A stretch of DNA of 64,000 nt from Chloroflexota bacterium (GCA_026710655.1 JAPOQN010000031.1:1-64000); one strand, 5' to 3'; positions 16,088 to 25,650 are shown, counted from the first letter of the stretch. The notes: generated by a model from the letters alone, not told the origin. Translations and numbers: made by a program.

Positions 16088-16275
16088 ACGCGTGGGTTTT
16101 CCGAACCCGTCCCCCTCAACGTGTTACACAAAGCGCGTTTTTCGAACATATCGCCGGGGACGTGTTACAGAAATCGCCTCCTCGCAAACACGTTCCCCCG
16201 TCTTGACGTGTTCGCCTTCCGAACACGTGCCCTCGACGTGTTATAAAAATCGGATTTTGCTAACATATCCCGGTG
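16088..16275. promoter_or_regulatory. array of palindromic direct repeats (operator-like) upstream of fic
   Basis: Five related units begin at 16088, 16119, 16160, 16206 and 16236. Four start ACGTGTT, and most contain the reverse half AACACGT or AACATAT, giving inverted repeats such as ACGTGTTC-gccttcc-GAACACGT (16206-16228). The unit at 16088 (GCGTGGGTTTTCCGAACCCGT) is a diverged version of the one at 16206. The last unit overlaps the -10-like box and start of fic. I infer binding sites for a repressor, possibly the Fic protein's own C-terminal winged helix. Confidence 0.7.
16261..16266 (+). promoter_or_regulatory. -10-like box TAACAT of leaderless fic
   Basis: TAACAT lies 6 nt before the GTG at 16273 and is inside the last unit of the palindromic array. 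Confidence 0.5.
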
Positions 16276-17370
16276 ACCACTCTGCAGCCGACGTATGCAC
16301 TGCCGCCCTTGCCTCCACCTGCCGAATTCGAAACGGTTGCCATTCTTCATGCCCTTGCCGATGCCCATCGTCATCTTGCGGAGATGAAAGGCCGAGCTGT
16401 TGCTGTCCCCAATCCGGGCGTGCTGATCGACACCCTCTCGCTACAGGAGGCGCGGGCGAGCTCCGAGATTGAGAACATCGTCACCACGCAGGACGAGTTG
16501 TTTCAGGCCACGCTTTTCTCGCAATCTCGTCAGGACACGGTGGCGAAAGAGGTTGCCCGCTATGGCGAAGCACTGCGGCAGGGCTTCGACGAAATGCAGC
16601 GGCGAGAGCTTCTTCTCACCAACAACCTCCTCGTGGAGGTCTACCGCACGCTTCTTCTCCGTTCTGACGGCTTCCGTGTCATCGCTGGAACTGCTCTCTT
16701 CAACGAAGCGAGCGGGACCGTTGTCTATGTGCCTCCCCAGGAGGCTGGCGAGATCGTGCGTCACATGACTGCGCTTGAGCGCTTCATCAACGACGATGCC
16801 GCGTGCGACCTCGACCCACTCATCAAGATGGCCGTCATCCATCACCAGTTCGAGAGCATTCACCCCTTCTCCGATGGCAATGGCAGGGTAGGCCGCATCC
16901 TGAACGTGCTCTACCTCGTGCGGAGTGGCCTGCTCGACACTCCTATCTTGTACCTCAGCCGCGCGATCAACCGTTCCAAGAACGAGTACTACCGGCTCCT
17001 GCAGGCCGTTCGTGAGGATGAAGCCTGGGAGGAGTGGGTGCTGTATATCCTCCACGCGGTTTCGGAGACAGCGCAGGCGACCTTGCAGCTCATCACCGGC
17101 ATCGGCGATCTCATGCTGGAGATGAAGCATGAGATGCGCGGCAAGCTCCCGAGGGTCTACTCGCAGGACCTTCTCAACAACCTCTTCCGCCACCCCTACA
17201 CCAAGATCGATTACGTCCAGCGTGACCTGCAGGTGACACGCCAGACTGTGGCGCGCTATCTCGATCAGCTCACCGAGGAAGGATTCGTCACAAAGTTCCG
17301 CGTTGGACGCGGAAACTACTACATCAACCACAGGCTGGCCGCGCTGTTGGCTGCGGCCGAAGAGGACTGA
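16273..17370 (+). CDS. fic: Fic-family protein (AMP transferase) with N-terminal inhibitory helix and C-terminal winged helix
   Basis: The protein has 365 residues. The Fic core motif HPFSDGNGRVGR (about 199-210) is complete, with catalytic His and the phosphate-binding GNGR. An inhibitory-helix motif SSEIENI (about 62-68), matching S/T-x-x-x-E-G/N, lies N-terminal, as in class II Fic proteins. The C-terminal 80 residues form a winged-helix-like domain (IDYVQRDLQVTRQTVARYLDQLTEEGFVTKF). The family transfers AMP, or another phosphate-containing group, to protein hydroxyls. The gene has its own promoter inside a five-unit palindromic array and no antitoxin partner. Autoregulation through the winged helix is inferred. 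Confidence 0.9.
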   Translation: MTTLQPTYALPPLPPPAEFETVAILHALADAHRHLAEMKGRAVAVPNPGVLIDTLSLQEARASSEIENIVTTQDELFQATLFSQSRQDTVAKEVARYGEALRQGFDEMQRRELLLTNNLLVEVYRTLLLRSDGFRVIAGTALFNEASGTVVYVPPQEAGEIVRHMTALERFINDDAACDLDPLIKMAVIHHQFESIHPFSDGNGRVGRILNVLYLVRSGLLDTPILYLSRAINRSKNEYYRLLQAVREDEAWEEWVLYILHAVSETAQATLQLITGIGDLMLEMKHEMRGKLPRVYSQDLLNNLFRHPYTKIDYVQRDLQVTRQTVARYLDQLTEEGFVTKFRVGRGNYYINHRLAALLAAAEED

Positions 17371-17384
17371 TCCGTCGCCCCTCG

Positions 17385-18266
17385 CTAGAAGAACGGGTTG
17401 GGCCAGCGCGGGGCAACCACCGTGAGCGTCAGCCAGATGGTGCCCGCGCCCAGCGCCAGCACGACCACTTCCGGCAGCACCCGCAGCGGCGCCGAGACCG
17501 CCGCCAGCCGCGCGAAACCCGGCCAGTTGCGGAAGCCCCACAGCACCCCCGCCGCCAGCGCCCCCAGCAGCAGTCCCCCGATGTGCCCTCCCAGCGAGAT
17601 GCCCGGGATCGAGAGCGAGATGATGATGTTGATCACGAGGAACCCGAGCACCCCCGAGTTCTGACGGCCGGCGCGCGATGCCCGCTCCGCCACCACGATC
17701 GCCCCGCCCAGCCCGAACACCGTCCCCGAGGCTCCCGCCGTGAACACGTTGGGGTCGAGCGCGAGGGCGCCCAGCGAACCGCCCAGCAGCGACACGCCGT
17801 AGAGCAGCAGCAGGCGCGCCCCGCCGATGCCGGGCTCCAGCATGCGGCCCAGCCACCACAGGACCAGCATGTTCATGCCCAGGTGCAGCAGCCCGTAGTG
17901 CAGGAACCCCGAGGTCACCAGCCGGTAGGAGTCGCCGCCGTCGACGAAGCGGCCGAACAGCGCGTAGTCGTAGTGGATCGACGTGACCTGCCCGCCCCAG
18001 AGCGAAACGTCCCCGGTCGCGGCCGCCACCACGAACCACACGAGGACGTTGACCCCGATCAGCGCCGGCGTCACCACCATCCCCGTCCGGCGCGCGACCG
18101 ACCACTGGCGCGTCTGCCGCATCCCCGCCCGAACGCAGTCCGGACACTGGAACCCGACCGCCGCCGATACCATGCACTCGGTGCAAATCGGCCGCTCGCA
18201 GCGCTGGCAGCGGACGGCCGCTGCCCGTCGTCCGTGCCGGTAGCAGGGCGCTGCGCGGGTGGTCAT
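17385..18266 (-). CDS. rhomboid-family intramembrane serine protease with N-terminal zinc finger
   Basis: The protein has 293 residues. The N-terminal 45 residues hold a B-box-like cysteine/histidine cluster (CYRHG, RCQRCERPICTEC, CPDC). Six or seven membrane helices follow, with the rhomboid features HLGMNMLVLWWLG, the catalytic serine in AGASGTVFGLGG, and the catalytic histidine in SLGGHIGGLLLG. It cleaves substrates within the membrane. A -10-like box TATACT lies 6 nt upstream of ATG, so the mRNA is probably leaderless. It converges with fic. Confidence 0.92.
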   Translation of the reverse strand: MTTRAAPCYRHGRRAAAVRCQRCERPICTECMVSAAVGFQCPDCVRAGMRQTRQWSVARRTGMVVTPALIGVNVLVWFVVAAATGDVSLWGGQVTSIHYDYALFGRFVDGGDSYRLVTSGFLHYGLLHLGMNMLVLWWLGRMLEPGIGGARLLLLYGVSLLGGSLGALALDPNVFTAGASGTVFGLGGAIVVAERASRAGRQNSGVLGFLVINIIISLSIPGISLGGHIGGLLLGALAAGVLWGFRNWPGFARLAAVSAPLRVLPEVVVLALGAGTIWLTLTVVAPRWPNPFF

Positions 18267-18272
18267 GCGATG

Positions 18273-18278
18273 AGTATA
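18273..18278 (-). promoter_or_regulatory. -10-like box TATACT of the leaderless rhomboid gene
   Basis: On the minus strand TATACT (18278 to 18273) lies 6 nt before the ATG at 18266. Confidence 0.55.
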
Positions 18279-18356
18279 GGGAGCGCCTTCGCACAGCTTG
18301 GAGCGGAGCCTGGCTTCCCGTTACGCTCCCGGTCACACCGCCGCGAGGATGCGTCC

Positions 18357-19301
18357 ATGGAAACCCCCGCCCCCGCCGCCCTCCAGGCGTGGCTGCGCGG
18401 CCTCGATGACTACGGCGAAGTCGAGGTCGGCGCCCTCCACCCCGTCGAGGGCGGCGCCTCCAACGTGATCCTCCGCGCCTCCCTTGCGAACGCGCCCCTC
18501 CCCGCCATCCTCCTCCGCCTGCAGCGCGACCGCGGCATCTTCGAGCCCTACGACGTCGTCCGCGAGGCGGCGGTGCTTCGTCGCCTCGCCCCCTCCGCCG
18601 TCCCCGTCCCCGCCGTCGTCGGCGAAGAGGCTGATGCGGCCGTGCTCGGCGCCCCCTTCGCCGTGCTGGAGTGGGTCGATGCGCCCCACATGGGCGTCGC
18701 CGGGCCCCAGGCCAGCTTCAGCGCCTACGCCGCCATGGTCGCCCGCATCCACGCCCTCGACTGGCAGGCCCTCGGCCTCGACCAGGTCCTCCCCGTCCCC
18801 GACTCGGCCGAGGCCGCCACCCGCGCCGAGCTGGAGGTCATCGCCGAGCGCATGGAGCGCTTCCCGGGCGCCGGCGCTCCCATCCTCCGCCGCGCCCTCG
18901 ACCTTCTCCGCAAGCGCGTCCCCGGGGGCGCCCCCATCGGCTTCTGCCAGGGCGACATCAACGTCTTCAACTACCTCTTCCGCGCCGGCGAGGTAGCGGC
19001 AGTTGTCGACTGGGAGCAGGCCCGCCTCGGGGACATCCGCAACGATGTCGCCCAGGTGCTGGCCCTCGGCCACCTGAAGGGCGCGCCCTTCGGTCCCGTG
19101 CGCGACCAGTTCTTCCTGCAGGCCTACGAAGCGGCGAGGGCCGCCGGTGAGCTGCCCGACATGGCCTTCTTCCGCGCCCGCTGGCTGTTCGAGCTGGGCG
19201 TCATCTACCACGGCTGGCGCGCCTTCAACGACGACCTGCCCTGGTACGGCTGGGACCATCTCACCGAGCTGCTCGCCCTCGCCCTCGACGAGATCGAGTA
19301 G
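18357..19301 (+). CDS. aminoglycoside phosphotransferase (APH)-fold protein, small-molecule kinase-like
   Basis: The protein has 314 residues. The fold resembles ACAD10/APH-type kinases: an N-lobe with VEGGASNVILRA, then DVVREAAVLRRLA, the hinge FAVLEWVDAP, the catalytic loop FCQGDINVFNYLF and the metal-binding VVDWEQARLGD. The catalytic-loop residue before Gly-Asp is Gln, where His is usual, while Asp and Asn are kept. Many relatives phosphorylate choline, homoserine or hydroxyacyl substrates, and antibiotic resistance should not be assumed. It stands alone between the rhomboid and pst genes. Confidence 0.8.
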   Translation: METPAPAALQAWLRGLDDYGEVEVGALHPVEGGASNVILRASLANAPLPAILLRLQRDRGIFEPYDVVREAAVLRRLAPSAVPVPAVVGEEADAAVLGAPFAVLEWVDAPHMGVAGPQASFSAYAAMVARIHALDWQALGLDQVLPVPDSAEAATRAELEVIAERMERFPGAGAPILRRALDLLRKRVPGGAPIGFCQGDINVFNYLFRAGEVAAVVDWEQARLGDIRNDVAQVLALGHLKGAPFGPVRDQFFLQAYEAARAAGELPDMAFFRARWLFELGVIYHGWRAFNDDLPWYGWDHLTELLALALDEIE

Positions 19302-19328
19302 GCCCGCAGCCTGGTCGCATCAGGCGCG

Positions 19329-19356
19329 TTAACGGCCCCTTAATCGTTTGTTCATA
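19329..19356 (+). promoter_or_regulatory. Pho-box-like direct repeats upstream of pstC
   Basis: Three hexamers TTAACG, TTAATC and TTCATA start at 19329, 19340 and 19351, an exact 11-nt period. This is the geometry of PhoP-type binding sites (TTAACA-like repeats with 5-nt spacers) known from Firmicutes. A further TTAATG is at 19398. The genes downstream are the phosphate transporter, so PhoP control is likely. Confidence 0.6.
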
Positions 19357-19466
19357 CGTTCCGCGCGCGTGCCCGTCATCGACTCCCTTTCCGCTCTGTT
19401 AATGGCCCGGCCCCATGCTCTCCTCCGGATGAAGGAACCCGACGCCGACCGCGCAGGAGCTCCGGC

Positions 19467-20414
19467 GTGGCGCTAGCCAGCTCCCCCGAAGGCTCCGACC
19501 TCGCCCGCGCGCTCCGCAAGCGCCCCCTCCGCCGCCCCGGCGAGAACCTCATCGTGGCCTCGCTCGTCCTCTGTGCGGCTGTTTCCATCGCCACCACCTT
19601 CGCCATCATCTTCGTCCTCTTCTCCGATGCCATTGGCTTTTTCCAGGAGATCTCGTTCTGGCACTTCTTCAACCCGACGAACCAGTGGCAGACCCTCTTC
19701 AACCCCCGCAGCTTCGGCGTCTGGGAGCTCGTGCTGGGGACGCTCAATGTCACGCTCTGGTCGATGGTCATCGCCCTCCCCCTCGGCCTCGCCGCCGCCG
19801 TCTACCTGAGCGAGTACGCCCACGTGCAGACGCGCCGCTTCCTCAAGCCCCTGCTCGAACTGCTGGCCGGCGTCCCCACCGTCGTCTACGCCTACTTCGC
19901 CCTCACCTTCATCTCCGACGACGTGCTCCTCCCCCTCTTCGGCGATAGCGTCTCGTTCTTCAACTCCCTTTCCGCCAGCATCATGCTCGGCGTGATGATC
20001 CTGCCGATCATCGCCTCCGTTTCCGAGGACGCCATGGCGAGCGTCCCGCGCGATCTGCGAGAGGCCGCCTACGGTCTCGGCGCCACCCGCCTCGAGGTCG
20101 CCTTCCGCGTCGTCTTCCCCGCCGCCATCTCCGGCATCATGGCCGCTATCCTCCTCGCCATCGCCCGCGTCATCGGCGAGACGATGATCGTGGCAGTCGC
20201 CGCCGGCTCGACGCCCAGCCTCACCCTCTCCCCCCTCGAGAGCATCCAGACGATGACCGGCTACATGCTCCAGGTGGCGCTCGGAGATGCCGCCCGCGGC
20301 ACCACCGACTACACCTCGCTCTTCGCCGTGGGCGCCCTCCTCTTCCTCATGACCTTCGTGCTCAACGTGGGGGCGCAGATCATCGTCCGCCGCTTCCGGG
20401 AGGCGTACGAGTAA
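19467..20414 (+). CDS. pstC: phosphate ABC transporter permease PstC
   Basis: The protein has 315 residues. The GTG start has AGGAG 8 nt upstream. About six membrane helices and the ABC-permease EAA loop ([26 protein letters not shown]) identify it, together with [11 protein letters not shown] typical of PstC. With PstA it forms the membrane channel for phosphate import. It is the first gene of pstC-pstA-pstB-phoU; no pstS for the binding protein is next to it, so that gene must lie elsewhere. The Pho-box-like array upstream suggests induction by phosphate limitation. Confidence 0.93.
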   Translation: MALASSPEGSDLARALRKRPLRRPGENLIVASLVLCAAVSIATTFAIIFVLFSDAIGFFQEISFWHFFNPTNQWQTLFNPRSFGVWELVLGTLNVTLWSMVIALPLGLAAAVYLSEYAHVQTRRFLKPLLELLAGVPTVVYAYFALTFISDDVLLPLFGDSVSFFNSLSASIMLGVMILPIIASVSEDAMASVPRDLREAAYGLGATRLEVAFRVVFPAAISGIMAAILLAIARVIGETMIVAVAAGSTPSLTLSPLESIQTMTGYMLQVALGDAARGTTDYTSLFAVGALLFLMTFVLNVGAQIIVRRFREAYE

Positions 20415-21319
20415 TGGCCGTCGTGGGAGCCACCCCGGAGACCGTCCGCCTTCGCGCCGAGGGCAGCGTTGCCCGGCGCCAGGCGTGGTCGCGCGCCTCC
20501 CGCTGGATCCTCCTCGGCGCGACCCTGCTCGGCCTCGTCGTGCTCGTCATCCTCGGCATCGACAACGCCATCGTTGGCATTCCCTCGCTCGATTGGGATT
20601 TCCTCTCCAACTACCCCTCCCGCTTCGCCGAGCGCGCCGGCATCCGCTCCAGCATCCTCGGCTCGGTCTGGGTGCTCGTGTTCACGGTCATCTTCGCCAT
20701 CCCCGTCGCCGTTGGCGCCGCCGTCTGGATGGAGGAGTTCGCCCCCCAGAACGCCATCCTCACCACCGTCCGCCTCAACATCGCCAACCTCGCGGGCGTG
20801 CCCAGCATCATCTACGGCATCCTCGGCCTGGCCGTCTTCGTGCGGCTGATGGAGCTGGGACCGAGCATCCTCGCCGGCGCCCTTACCCTCGCCCTGATGA
20901 TCCTGCCGATGACCGTCATCACCTCGGTCGAGGCGATCAACCAGGTAGCTCCCAGCATCCGCGAGGGTTCGCTCGCCCTTGGCGCCACCCGCTGGCAGAC
21001 CGTCTGGAACCACGTCCTCCCGGGCGCCATGCCCGGCATCATGACGGGCACCATCCTCGCCATCGCCCGCGCCGCCGGCGAGACCGCCGCCCTCATCATG
21101 ATCGGCGCCTTCACCTTCATCGCCTTCGACCCCGCCATCAGCTTCGCCGGCCTGCTCGACTCGTTCACCACGCTGCCGATCCAGGTCTACAACTGGACGA
21201 TCCGCCCGCAGCCCGAATTCCGCGCGAATGCGGCCGCGGGAATCATCGTCCTCATGGTCGCCGTCATTGGGCTCAATGCCCTCGCGCTCGTGGTCCGCGA
21301 CCGCTTGCGCCGCAACTGA
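20414..21319 (+). CDS. pstA: phosphate ABC transporter permease PstA
   Basis: The protein has 301 residues, with an ATG that shares one base with the pstC stop. About six membrane helices and the EAA loop ([26 protein letters not shown]) are seen, followed by [16 protein letters not shown], the conserved PstA stretch. It pairs with PstC in the inner membrane. Confidence 0.93.
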   Translation: MAVVGATPETVRLRAEGSVARRQAWSRASRWILLGATLLGLVVLVILGIDNAIVGIPSLDWDFLSNYPSRFAERAGIRSSILGSVWVLVFTVIFAIPVAVGAAVWMEEFAPQNAILTTVRLNIANLAGVPSIIYGILGLAVFVRLMELGPSILAGALTLALMILPMTVITSVEAINQVAPSIREGSLALGATRWQTVWNHVLPGAMPGIMTGTILAIARAAGETAALIMIGAFTFIAFDPAISFAGLLDSFTTLPIQVYNWTIRPQPEFRANAAAGIIVLMVAVIGLNALALVVRDRLRRN

Positions 21320-21342
21320 CAGTAGTAGGATGTGAGGCCGAG

Positions 21343-22218
21343 ATGTCGATTCGAGTCCGTGCAACAACCCCCACCGACGACCAGGCGCGCGAGGCCCTGC
21401 GCGGCAAGCCCGTGGCCGAGCACAGGCCATCCGAAAACGTCGCGAAGCCCGAGGGCGAGCTGGCCTTCTCGGTCTCCGATCTGAGCCTCTGGTACAGCGG
21501 CAAGCAGGCCCTCACGAAGGTCGGCCTCGACATCGCCCGCAAGCAGGTCACGGCCCTGATCGGCCCCTCCGGCTGCGGTAAGAGCACCCTCATCCGCTGC
21601 CTCAACCGCATGAACGACCTCATCCCCGGCGTCACCATCGAAGGCAACGTCAGCTATCGCAACGCCGACATCTACGGCTCCGACGTCGACCCCGTGGAGG
21701 TCCGCCGCCGTATCGGCATGGTCTTCCAGAAGCCCAACCCCTTCCCCAAGTCCATCTACGACAACGTCGCCTTCGGGGCCAAGGTGAACGGGTTCCGGGG
21801 CAACCTCGACGACCTCGTCGAGAGTTCGCTCAAGCGCGCCGCCCTCTGGGACGAGGTGAAGGACGACCTGAAGAAGTCCGGCCTCGCGCTCTCCGGCGGC
21901 CAGCAGCAGCGCCTCTGCATCGCCCGCGCCCTCGCCAACAACCCCGACGTCATCCTCATGGACGAGCCCTGCTCCGCCCTCGACCCCATCGCCACCCTCA
22001 AGATTGAGGACCTGATGCGCGAGCTCACGACCGACTACACGATCGTCGTGGTCACGCACAACATGCAGCAGGCCGCGCGCGTCTCCGACTACACCGCGTT
22101 CATGCTTACCGACGAGGAAATTACGGGGCAGCTCATCGAGTATGCTCCGACCGAAACGATGTTCACCCAACCGGCGGATCAGCGCACGGAGGACTACATC
22201 AGCGGGCGTTTCGGCTAG
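21343..22218 (+). CDS. pstB: phosphate ABC transporter ATP-binding protein PstB
   Basis: The protein has 291 residues and carries an N-terminal extension of about 45 residues beyond the usual 250. The ATG is preferred because it follows a GAGG stretch and lies after the pstA stop. Walker A is [19 protein letters not shown], with the Asn-Arg-Met-Asn-Asp typical of PstB. The signature is [16 protein letters not shown] and Walker B is [13 protein letters not shown], with the H-loop in [12 protein letters not shown]. It powers phosphate uptake. Confidence 0.95.
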   Translation: MSIRVRATTPTDDQAREALRGKPVAEHRPSENVAKPEGELAFSVSDLSLWYSGKQALTKVGLDIARKQVTALIGPSGCGKSTLIRCLNRMNDLIPGVTIEGNVSYRNADIYGSDVDPVEVRRRIGMVFQKPNPFPKSIYDNVAFGAKVNGFRGNLDDLVESSLKRAALWDEVKDDLKKSGLALSGGQQQRLCIARALANNPDVILMDEPCSALDPIATLKIEDLMRELTTDYTIVVVTHNMQQAARVSDYTAFMLTDEEITGQLIEYAPTETMFTQPADQRTEDYISGRFG

Positions 22219-22232
22219 AAGGGCGGTGACCC

Positions 22233-22901
22233 ATGGCTCGAGAGCTCTTCCACAAGGAGCTCACCGACCTCCAGGACGATGTCCTCATTCTCGGCTCCAT
22301 GGCCGAGAAGGCTGTCGTCGACAGCGTCGAGTCCCTGCGTTCGGCCGACCTTGAGTGGTCCCAGCGCATCATCGACGAAGACGCTGCCATCAATAAGAAG
22401 CGGTTCGACATCGAGGAACAGGCGATCTTCGTGATTGCCTCCCAGCAACCCCTCGCCACCGACCTGCGCGCCGTTATGAGCGCGCTCATGATCATCACCG
22501 ACCTCGAACGCATCGGGGACCACGCCGAGGGCATCGCCCGCATCAACCTGCGCCTCGGCGAGGCCGAAGCCGTCCCCCGCCGCATGGGCTACATCCCCGC
22601 CATGGCCGACCGCTCCATCGCCATGCTGCGCGACAGCCTCAAGGCCTACGTCGAGCGCAACGTCGAGGAGGCCCGCCGCGTCTGCGACGCCGACGACGAG
22701 GTCGACGGCCTGCAGGATGCCGTCTACGACGAGGCCTTCCGCGGCATGATCGAGAACCCCGCCATGATCGAGCGCAACACCTACTACCTCTGGACCGCCC
22801 ACAACCTCGAACGCATCGCCGACCGTACCACCAACATCTGCGAGCGCGTCATCTACCTGGTCACGGGGCGCATGGAAGAGATTAACGTCTCCAAGTACTA
22901 G
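22233..22901 (+). CDS. phoU: phosphate signalling protein PhoU
   Basis: The protein has 222 residues. It has two PhoU helical-bundle repeats, each with the metal-site pattern seen as DLRAVMSALMIITDLERIGDH (first) and YYLWTAHNLERIADRTTNI (second). PhoU links the Pst transporter to the phosphate-responsive histidine kinase and keeps the regulon off when phosphate is plentiful. It ends the pst operon. Confidence 0.95.
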   Translation: MARELFHKELTDLQDDVLILGSMAEKAVVDSVESLRSADLEWSQRIIDEDAAINKKRFDIEEQAIFVIASQQPLATDLRAVMSALMIITDLERIGDHAEGIARINLRLGEAEAVPRRMGYIPAMADRSIAMLRDSLKAYVERNVEEARRVCDADDEVDGLQDAVYDEAFRGMIENPAMIERNTYYLWTAHNLERIADRTTNICERVIYLVTGRMEEINVSKY

Positions 22902-23039
22902 CTCGCGCCGGCGATCCATCCCTGGCGACCGAGCGGGCTAGCAGCCGGGTGAGGCTCCTTGCGCCGCCCGTGGGAATGAAGGGCAGTCTGTGCCCCGTTC
23001 CCTGAGCCGTCGGCGTAGTGTTCCCGGCGCGAGGCCTCC

Positions 23040-24332
23040 TTGAACCGAACGCCGGCACTGCTGACGCGCCTCACTGAGCGGCACCCGGCCCTGCTGTACC
23101 CGGACTTCAGGCGCGTCTTCTGGAATGCCTTCTTCGCCTCGGCGTCGTTCTGGACCATGCTGCTCGCCCGCGGCTGGCTCGTCTTTGAGCTGACCGGGCA
23201 GGGCGCCTGGGTCGGCGCGGTCACCTTCGCCGGCATGGTCCAGCTGGCCCTCGCCGGGCCGATCGGCGGAGCTCTCGCCGACCGCATCGACCGCCGCTTG
23301 ATGGCCATCTCGGCCGACGCCGTCGGCATCGCCATGGCTGGCGGGCTGGCCGCCATCACCTTCGCCGGGGTCATCGAGCCATGGCACGTGCTGGTCTTCG
23401 CGAGCGTCGACGGCGTGGCGCGTGCCTTCGGCACCCCCGCCGAGCAGGCCATCGTCCCCAACGTCGTCCGCGAGGAGCACCTGCTCAACGCCGTCGCCCT
23501 CTCCGGTATCACGCGCCACGGATCCCGCATTGCGGGCCCGCTCCTTGGGGGCGCGCTGCTCACCACGCTCGGCGCGGGCTCGGTCTTCGTGCTGTCGGGC
23601 GTATTCCTGGTGCTCGCCTTGCAGCAGCTCTTGCGGCTCGAATACCGCAGCTCGCCGCTCCCGAGCACCGCCGGGCGCGTTCTAGCCGTTGGCCCCGTGC
23701 TCCGCGACGTGCGGGAGGGCGTTCAATACGTGATGAGCGAACCGCGCTTGCTCGTCGTGCTCGTCCTCGTCGGCTTTCACTGCGGAGCGACGATGGCGTT
23801 CGACTCGATGATGCCCACCCTCGCGACGGCCGTCGGTGGGGCGGATGTCACGTTCAGCGCCATCATCGTCGGCATCGGCGCGGGCTCGATCGTCGGGACG
23901 CTCATCGTCTCGATGATCCGGGATGATGCGGCCCTCGGGCGCATGTTCTTCCTTGTTAGTATCGGCAGCGGCCTCTCCATATTCGTCCTCGGCCTCGCCA
24001 CGACGCCGCAGCTCGCCGTCACCGGCGGCGTGCTCGCCGGCGCCACCCAGGCGAGCTTCATGGCAGTGTCGGTGGTGTTCGTGCAGCGCGTCACGCCCGA
24101 CGCATTGCGGGGACGCGTGATGTCGCTGTACATCATGCTCGCCGCCGGACAGATGGCGTTCGTGAATTACGGATTCGGGTGGCTGTCGGACTACACCGGC
24201 GTACGGCCGTTGCTGGTCGTGGCGGGCACGCTCTGGTGCGCCGGCTTCGCCGCCGCCGCGATGCTGTTGCCCGAGCTCCGCTCCCTGGTGCGCAGGGGGA
24301 ACTTCCGCCAGGCCCTGGAGCCGGTGACGTGA
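23040..24332 (+). CDS. major facilitator superfamily exporter (EntS/MFS_3-like)
   Basis: The protein has 430 residues, with a TTG start directly before the family N-terminus (LYPDFRRVFWNAFFASASFW). About twelve membrane helices are visible. The loop between helices 2 and 3 reads GGALADRIDRRLM, the MFS motif A variant with Asp-Arg. LLNAVALSGITRHGSRIAGPLLGG is typical of the enterobactin-exporter-like MFS_3 group. The substrate is unknown. It stands alone between phoU and rplK. Confidence 0.85.
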   Translation: MNRTPALLTRLTERHPALLYPDFRRVFWNAFFASASFWTMLLARGWLVFELTGQGAWVGAVTFAGMVQLALAGPIGGALADRIDRRLMAISADAVGIAMAGGLAAITFAGVIEPWHVLVFASVDGVARAFGTPAEQAIVPNVVREEHLLNAVALSGITRHGSRIAGPLLGGALLTTLGAGSVFVLSGVFLVLALQQLLRLEYRSSPLPSTAGRVLAVGPVLRDVREGVQYVMSEPRLLVVLVLVGFHCGATMAFDSMMPTLATAVGGADVTFSAIIVGIGAGSIVGTLIVSMIRDDAALGRMFFLVSIGSGLSIFVLGLATTPQLAVTGGVLAGATQASFMAVSVVFVQRVTPDALRGRVMSLYIMLAAGQMAFVNYGFGWLSDYTGVRPLLVVAGTLWCAGFAAAAMLLPELRSLVRRGNFRQALEPVT

Positions 24333-24501
24333 CCGGTGCCGCCATGCGCCCCTGACGGCGCGCGAGAAGCGACCACGCTCCTGCAGCCCGCGTTGCCCGT
24401 GCGGGCGCGCTGGCTGATACTGAACGGGCCCGCCGCTAAGGCGGGCTATCCGTCTGCGAGCGAAGCCGCTCCGCGGGCACGGCAGAGAGAACCAACAGGC
24501 A

Positions 24502-24927
24502 ATGGCGAAGAAAGTCCGCGCAGTCCTCACGCTCCAGATCGAAGCCGGGAAGGCGAACCCCGCCCCCCCGATCGGCCCCGCGCTCGGTCAGCACGGCGCC
24601 AACATCATGGAGTTCTGCAAGGAGTACAACTCCCGCACGCAGGCCCAGGCCGGGAGCATCATCCCCGCCCACCTCACCATCTACGAGGACCGCTCCTTCA
24701 GCTTCGTCCTCAAGACGCCCCCCGCTGCCGACCTCCTGCGCAAGGCCGCCGGCGTGGAGAAGGGCGCCGGCGCTTCCAAGATCGAGAAGGCCGGCTCCGT
24801 CAACACCGCAGACATTCGCCGCATCGCCGAGACCAAGATGCCCGACCTCAACGCCAATGACATCGAAGGCGCGATGCACATCATCGCCGGTACCGCCCGC
24901 AGCATGGGCATCGACGTCGAAGACTAG
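24502..24927 (+). CDS. rplK: 50S ribosomal protein L11
   Basis: The protein has 141 residues, the normal length. The proline-rich N-terminus [14 protein letters not shown] and the C-terminal RNA-binding stretch [12 protein letters not shown] are typical. It forms the GTPase-associated centre of the large subunit and is the substrate of PrmA (9349). The preceding 170 nt hold a hairpin GCCCGCC-gcta-GGCGGGC at about 24428-24446 but no secE-nusG, which normally precede rplK. Confidence 0.98.
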   Translation: MAKKVRAVLTLQIEAGKANPAPPIGPALGQHGANIMEFCKEYNSRTQAQAGSIIPAHLTIYEDRSFSFVLKTPPAADLLRKAAGVEKGAGASKIEKAGSVNTADIRRIAETKMPDLNANDIEGAMHIIAGTARSMGIDVED

Positions 24928-24942
24928 TTCGGAGAGCTCCCC

Positions 24943-25650
24943 ATGAATCGAGGCAAGCGGTTCACCACCGCCACCGACAAGATCGACAGCGCAGAGCGGT
25001 ACTCGCCCGACCAGGCCATCGCCCTGGTCAAGGAGACCGCCACCGCAAAGTTCGACGAGACGATCGAGATGCACATGCTCACCGGCCTCGATCCGCGCCA
25101 CGCCGAGCAGCAGATTCGCGGCAGCACCGTCCTCCCCCACGGCCTTGGCAAGGAGATCCGCATCGCCGTCTTCACCGAGGGTGAGCCCGCGCGTGAGGCC
25201 CAGGAGGCCGGCGCCGACATCGTTGGCGGCGACGACCTCATCCAGCAGGTCCAGGACGGCTTTACCGACTTCGACACCGCCATCGCCACCCGCGAGATGA
25301 TGGGCAAGGTGGGCCGCCTCGGCCGCATCCTCGGCCCCCGCGGCCTCATGCCCAACCCGCGCTCCGGCACCGTCGTCGCCCCCGAGGACATCGCCCGCAC
25401 CGTGGCCGAGGCCAAGAAGGGCCGCGTCGAGTTCCGCCTCGACCGTCTCGCCAACATCCACGTCGCCCTCGGCAAGGCCTCCTTCGAAGAGGAGAAGCTG
25501 CGTGACAACATGGCCACCTTCATCGAGGCCATCAACGAGGTGCGGCCCGACGTGAAGGGCGCTTTCATCCGCTCGGTCACCATCACCAGCACGATGGGCC
25601 CCGCCATCGGCATCGACGTGAACCAGGCGATGGCCCTCAAGCCCGCCTGA
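24943..25650 (+). CDS. rplA: 50S ribosomal protein L1
   Basis: The protein has 235 residues. The conserved RGSTVLPHGLGK, GRLGRILGPRGLMPNPRSGTV and C-terminal TSTMGPAIGIDV are present. It forms the L1 stalk and often represses its own operon. It lies 15 nt after rplK. In most bacteria rplJ-rplL follow at once; here they are 6.5 kb away on the other strand. Confidence 0.98.
   Translation: MNRGKRFTTATDKIDSAERYSPDQAIALVKETATAKFDETIEMHMLTGLDPRHAEQQIRGSTVLPHGLGKEIRIAVFTEGEPAREAQEAGADIVGGDDLIQQVQDGFTDFDTAIATREMMGKVGRLGRILGPRGLMPNPRSGTVVAPEDIARTVAEAKKGRVEFRLDRLANIHVALGKASFEEEKLRDNMATFIEAINEVRPDVKGAFIRSVTITSTMGPAIGIDVNQAMALKPA

Noticed and set aside
16088-16275. CRISPR array upstream of fic
   Set aside because: Units are internally palindromic, degenerate and unevenly spaced, and there are no unique spacers or cas genes.
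18357-19301. Aminoglycoside resistance gene
   Set aside because: The APH fold is used by many metabolic kinases. Neither context nor motifs indicate resistance.
24333-24501. Ribosomal L1/L11 autoregulatory leader before rplK
   Set aside because: A hairpin is present, but I could not identify the L1-binding consensus, so it is mentioned only in the rplK entry.
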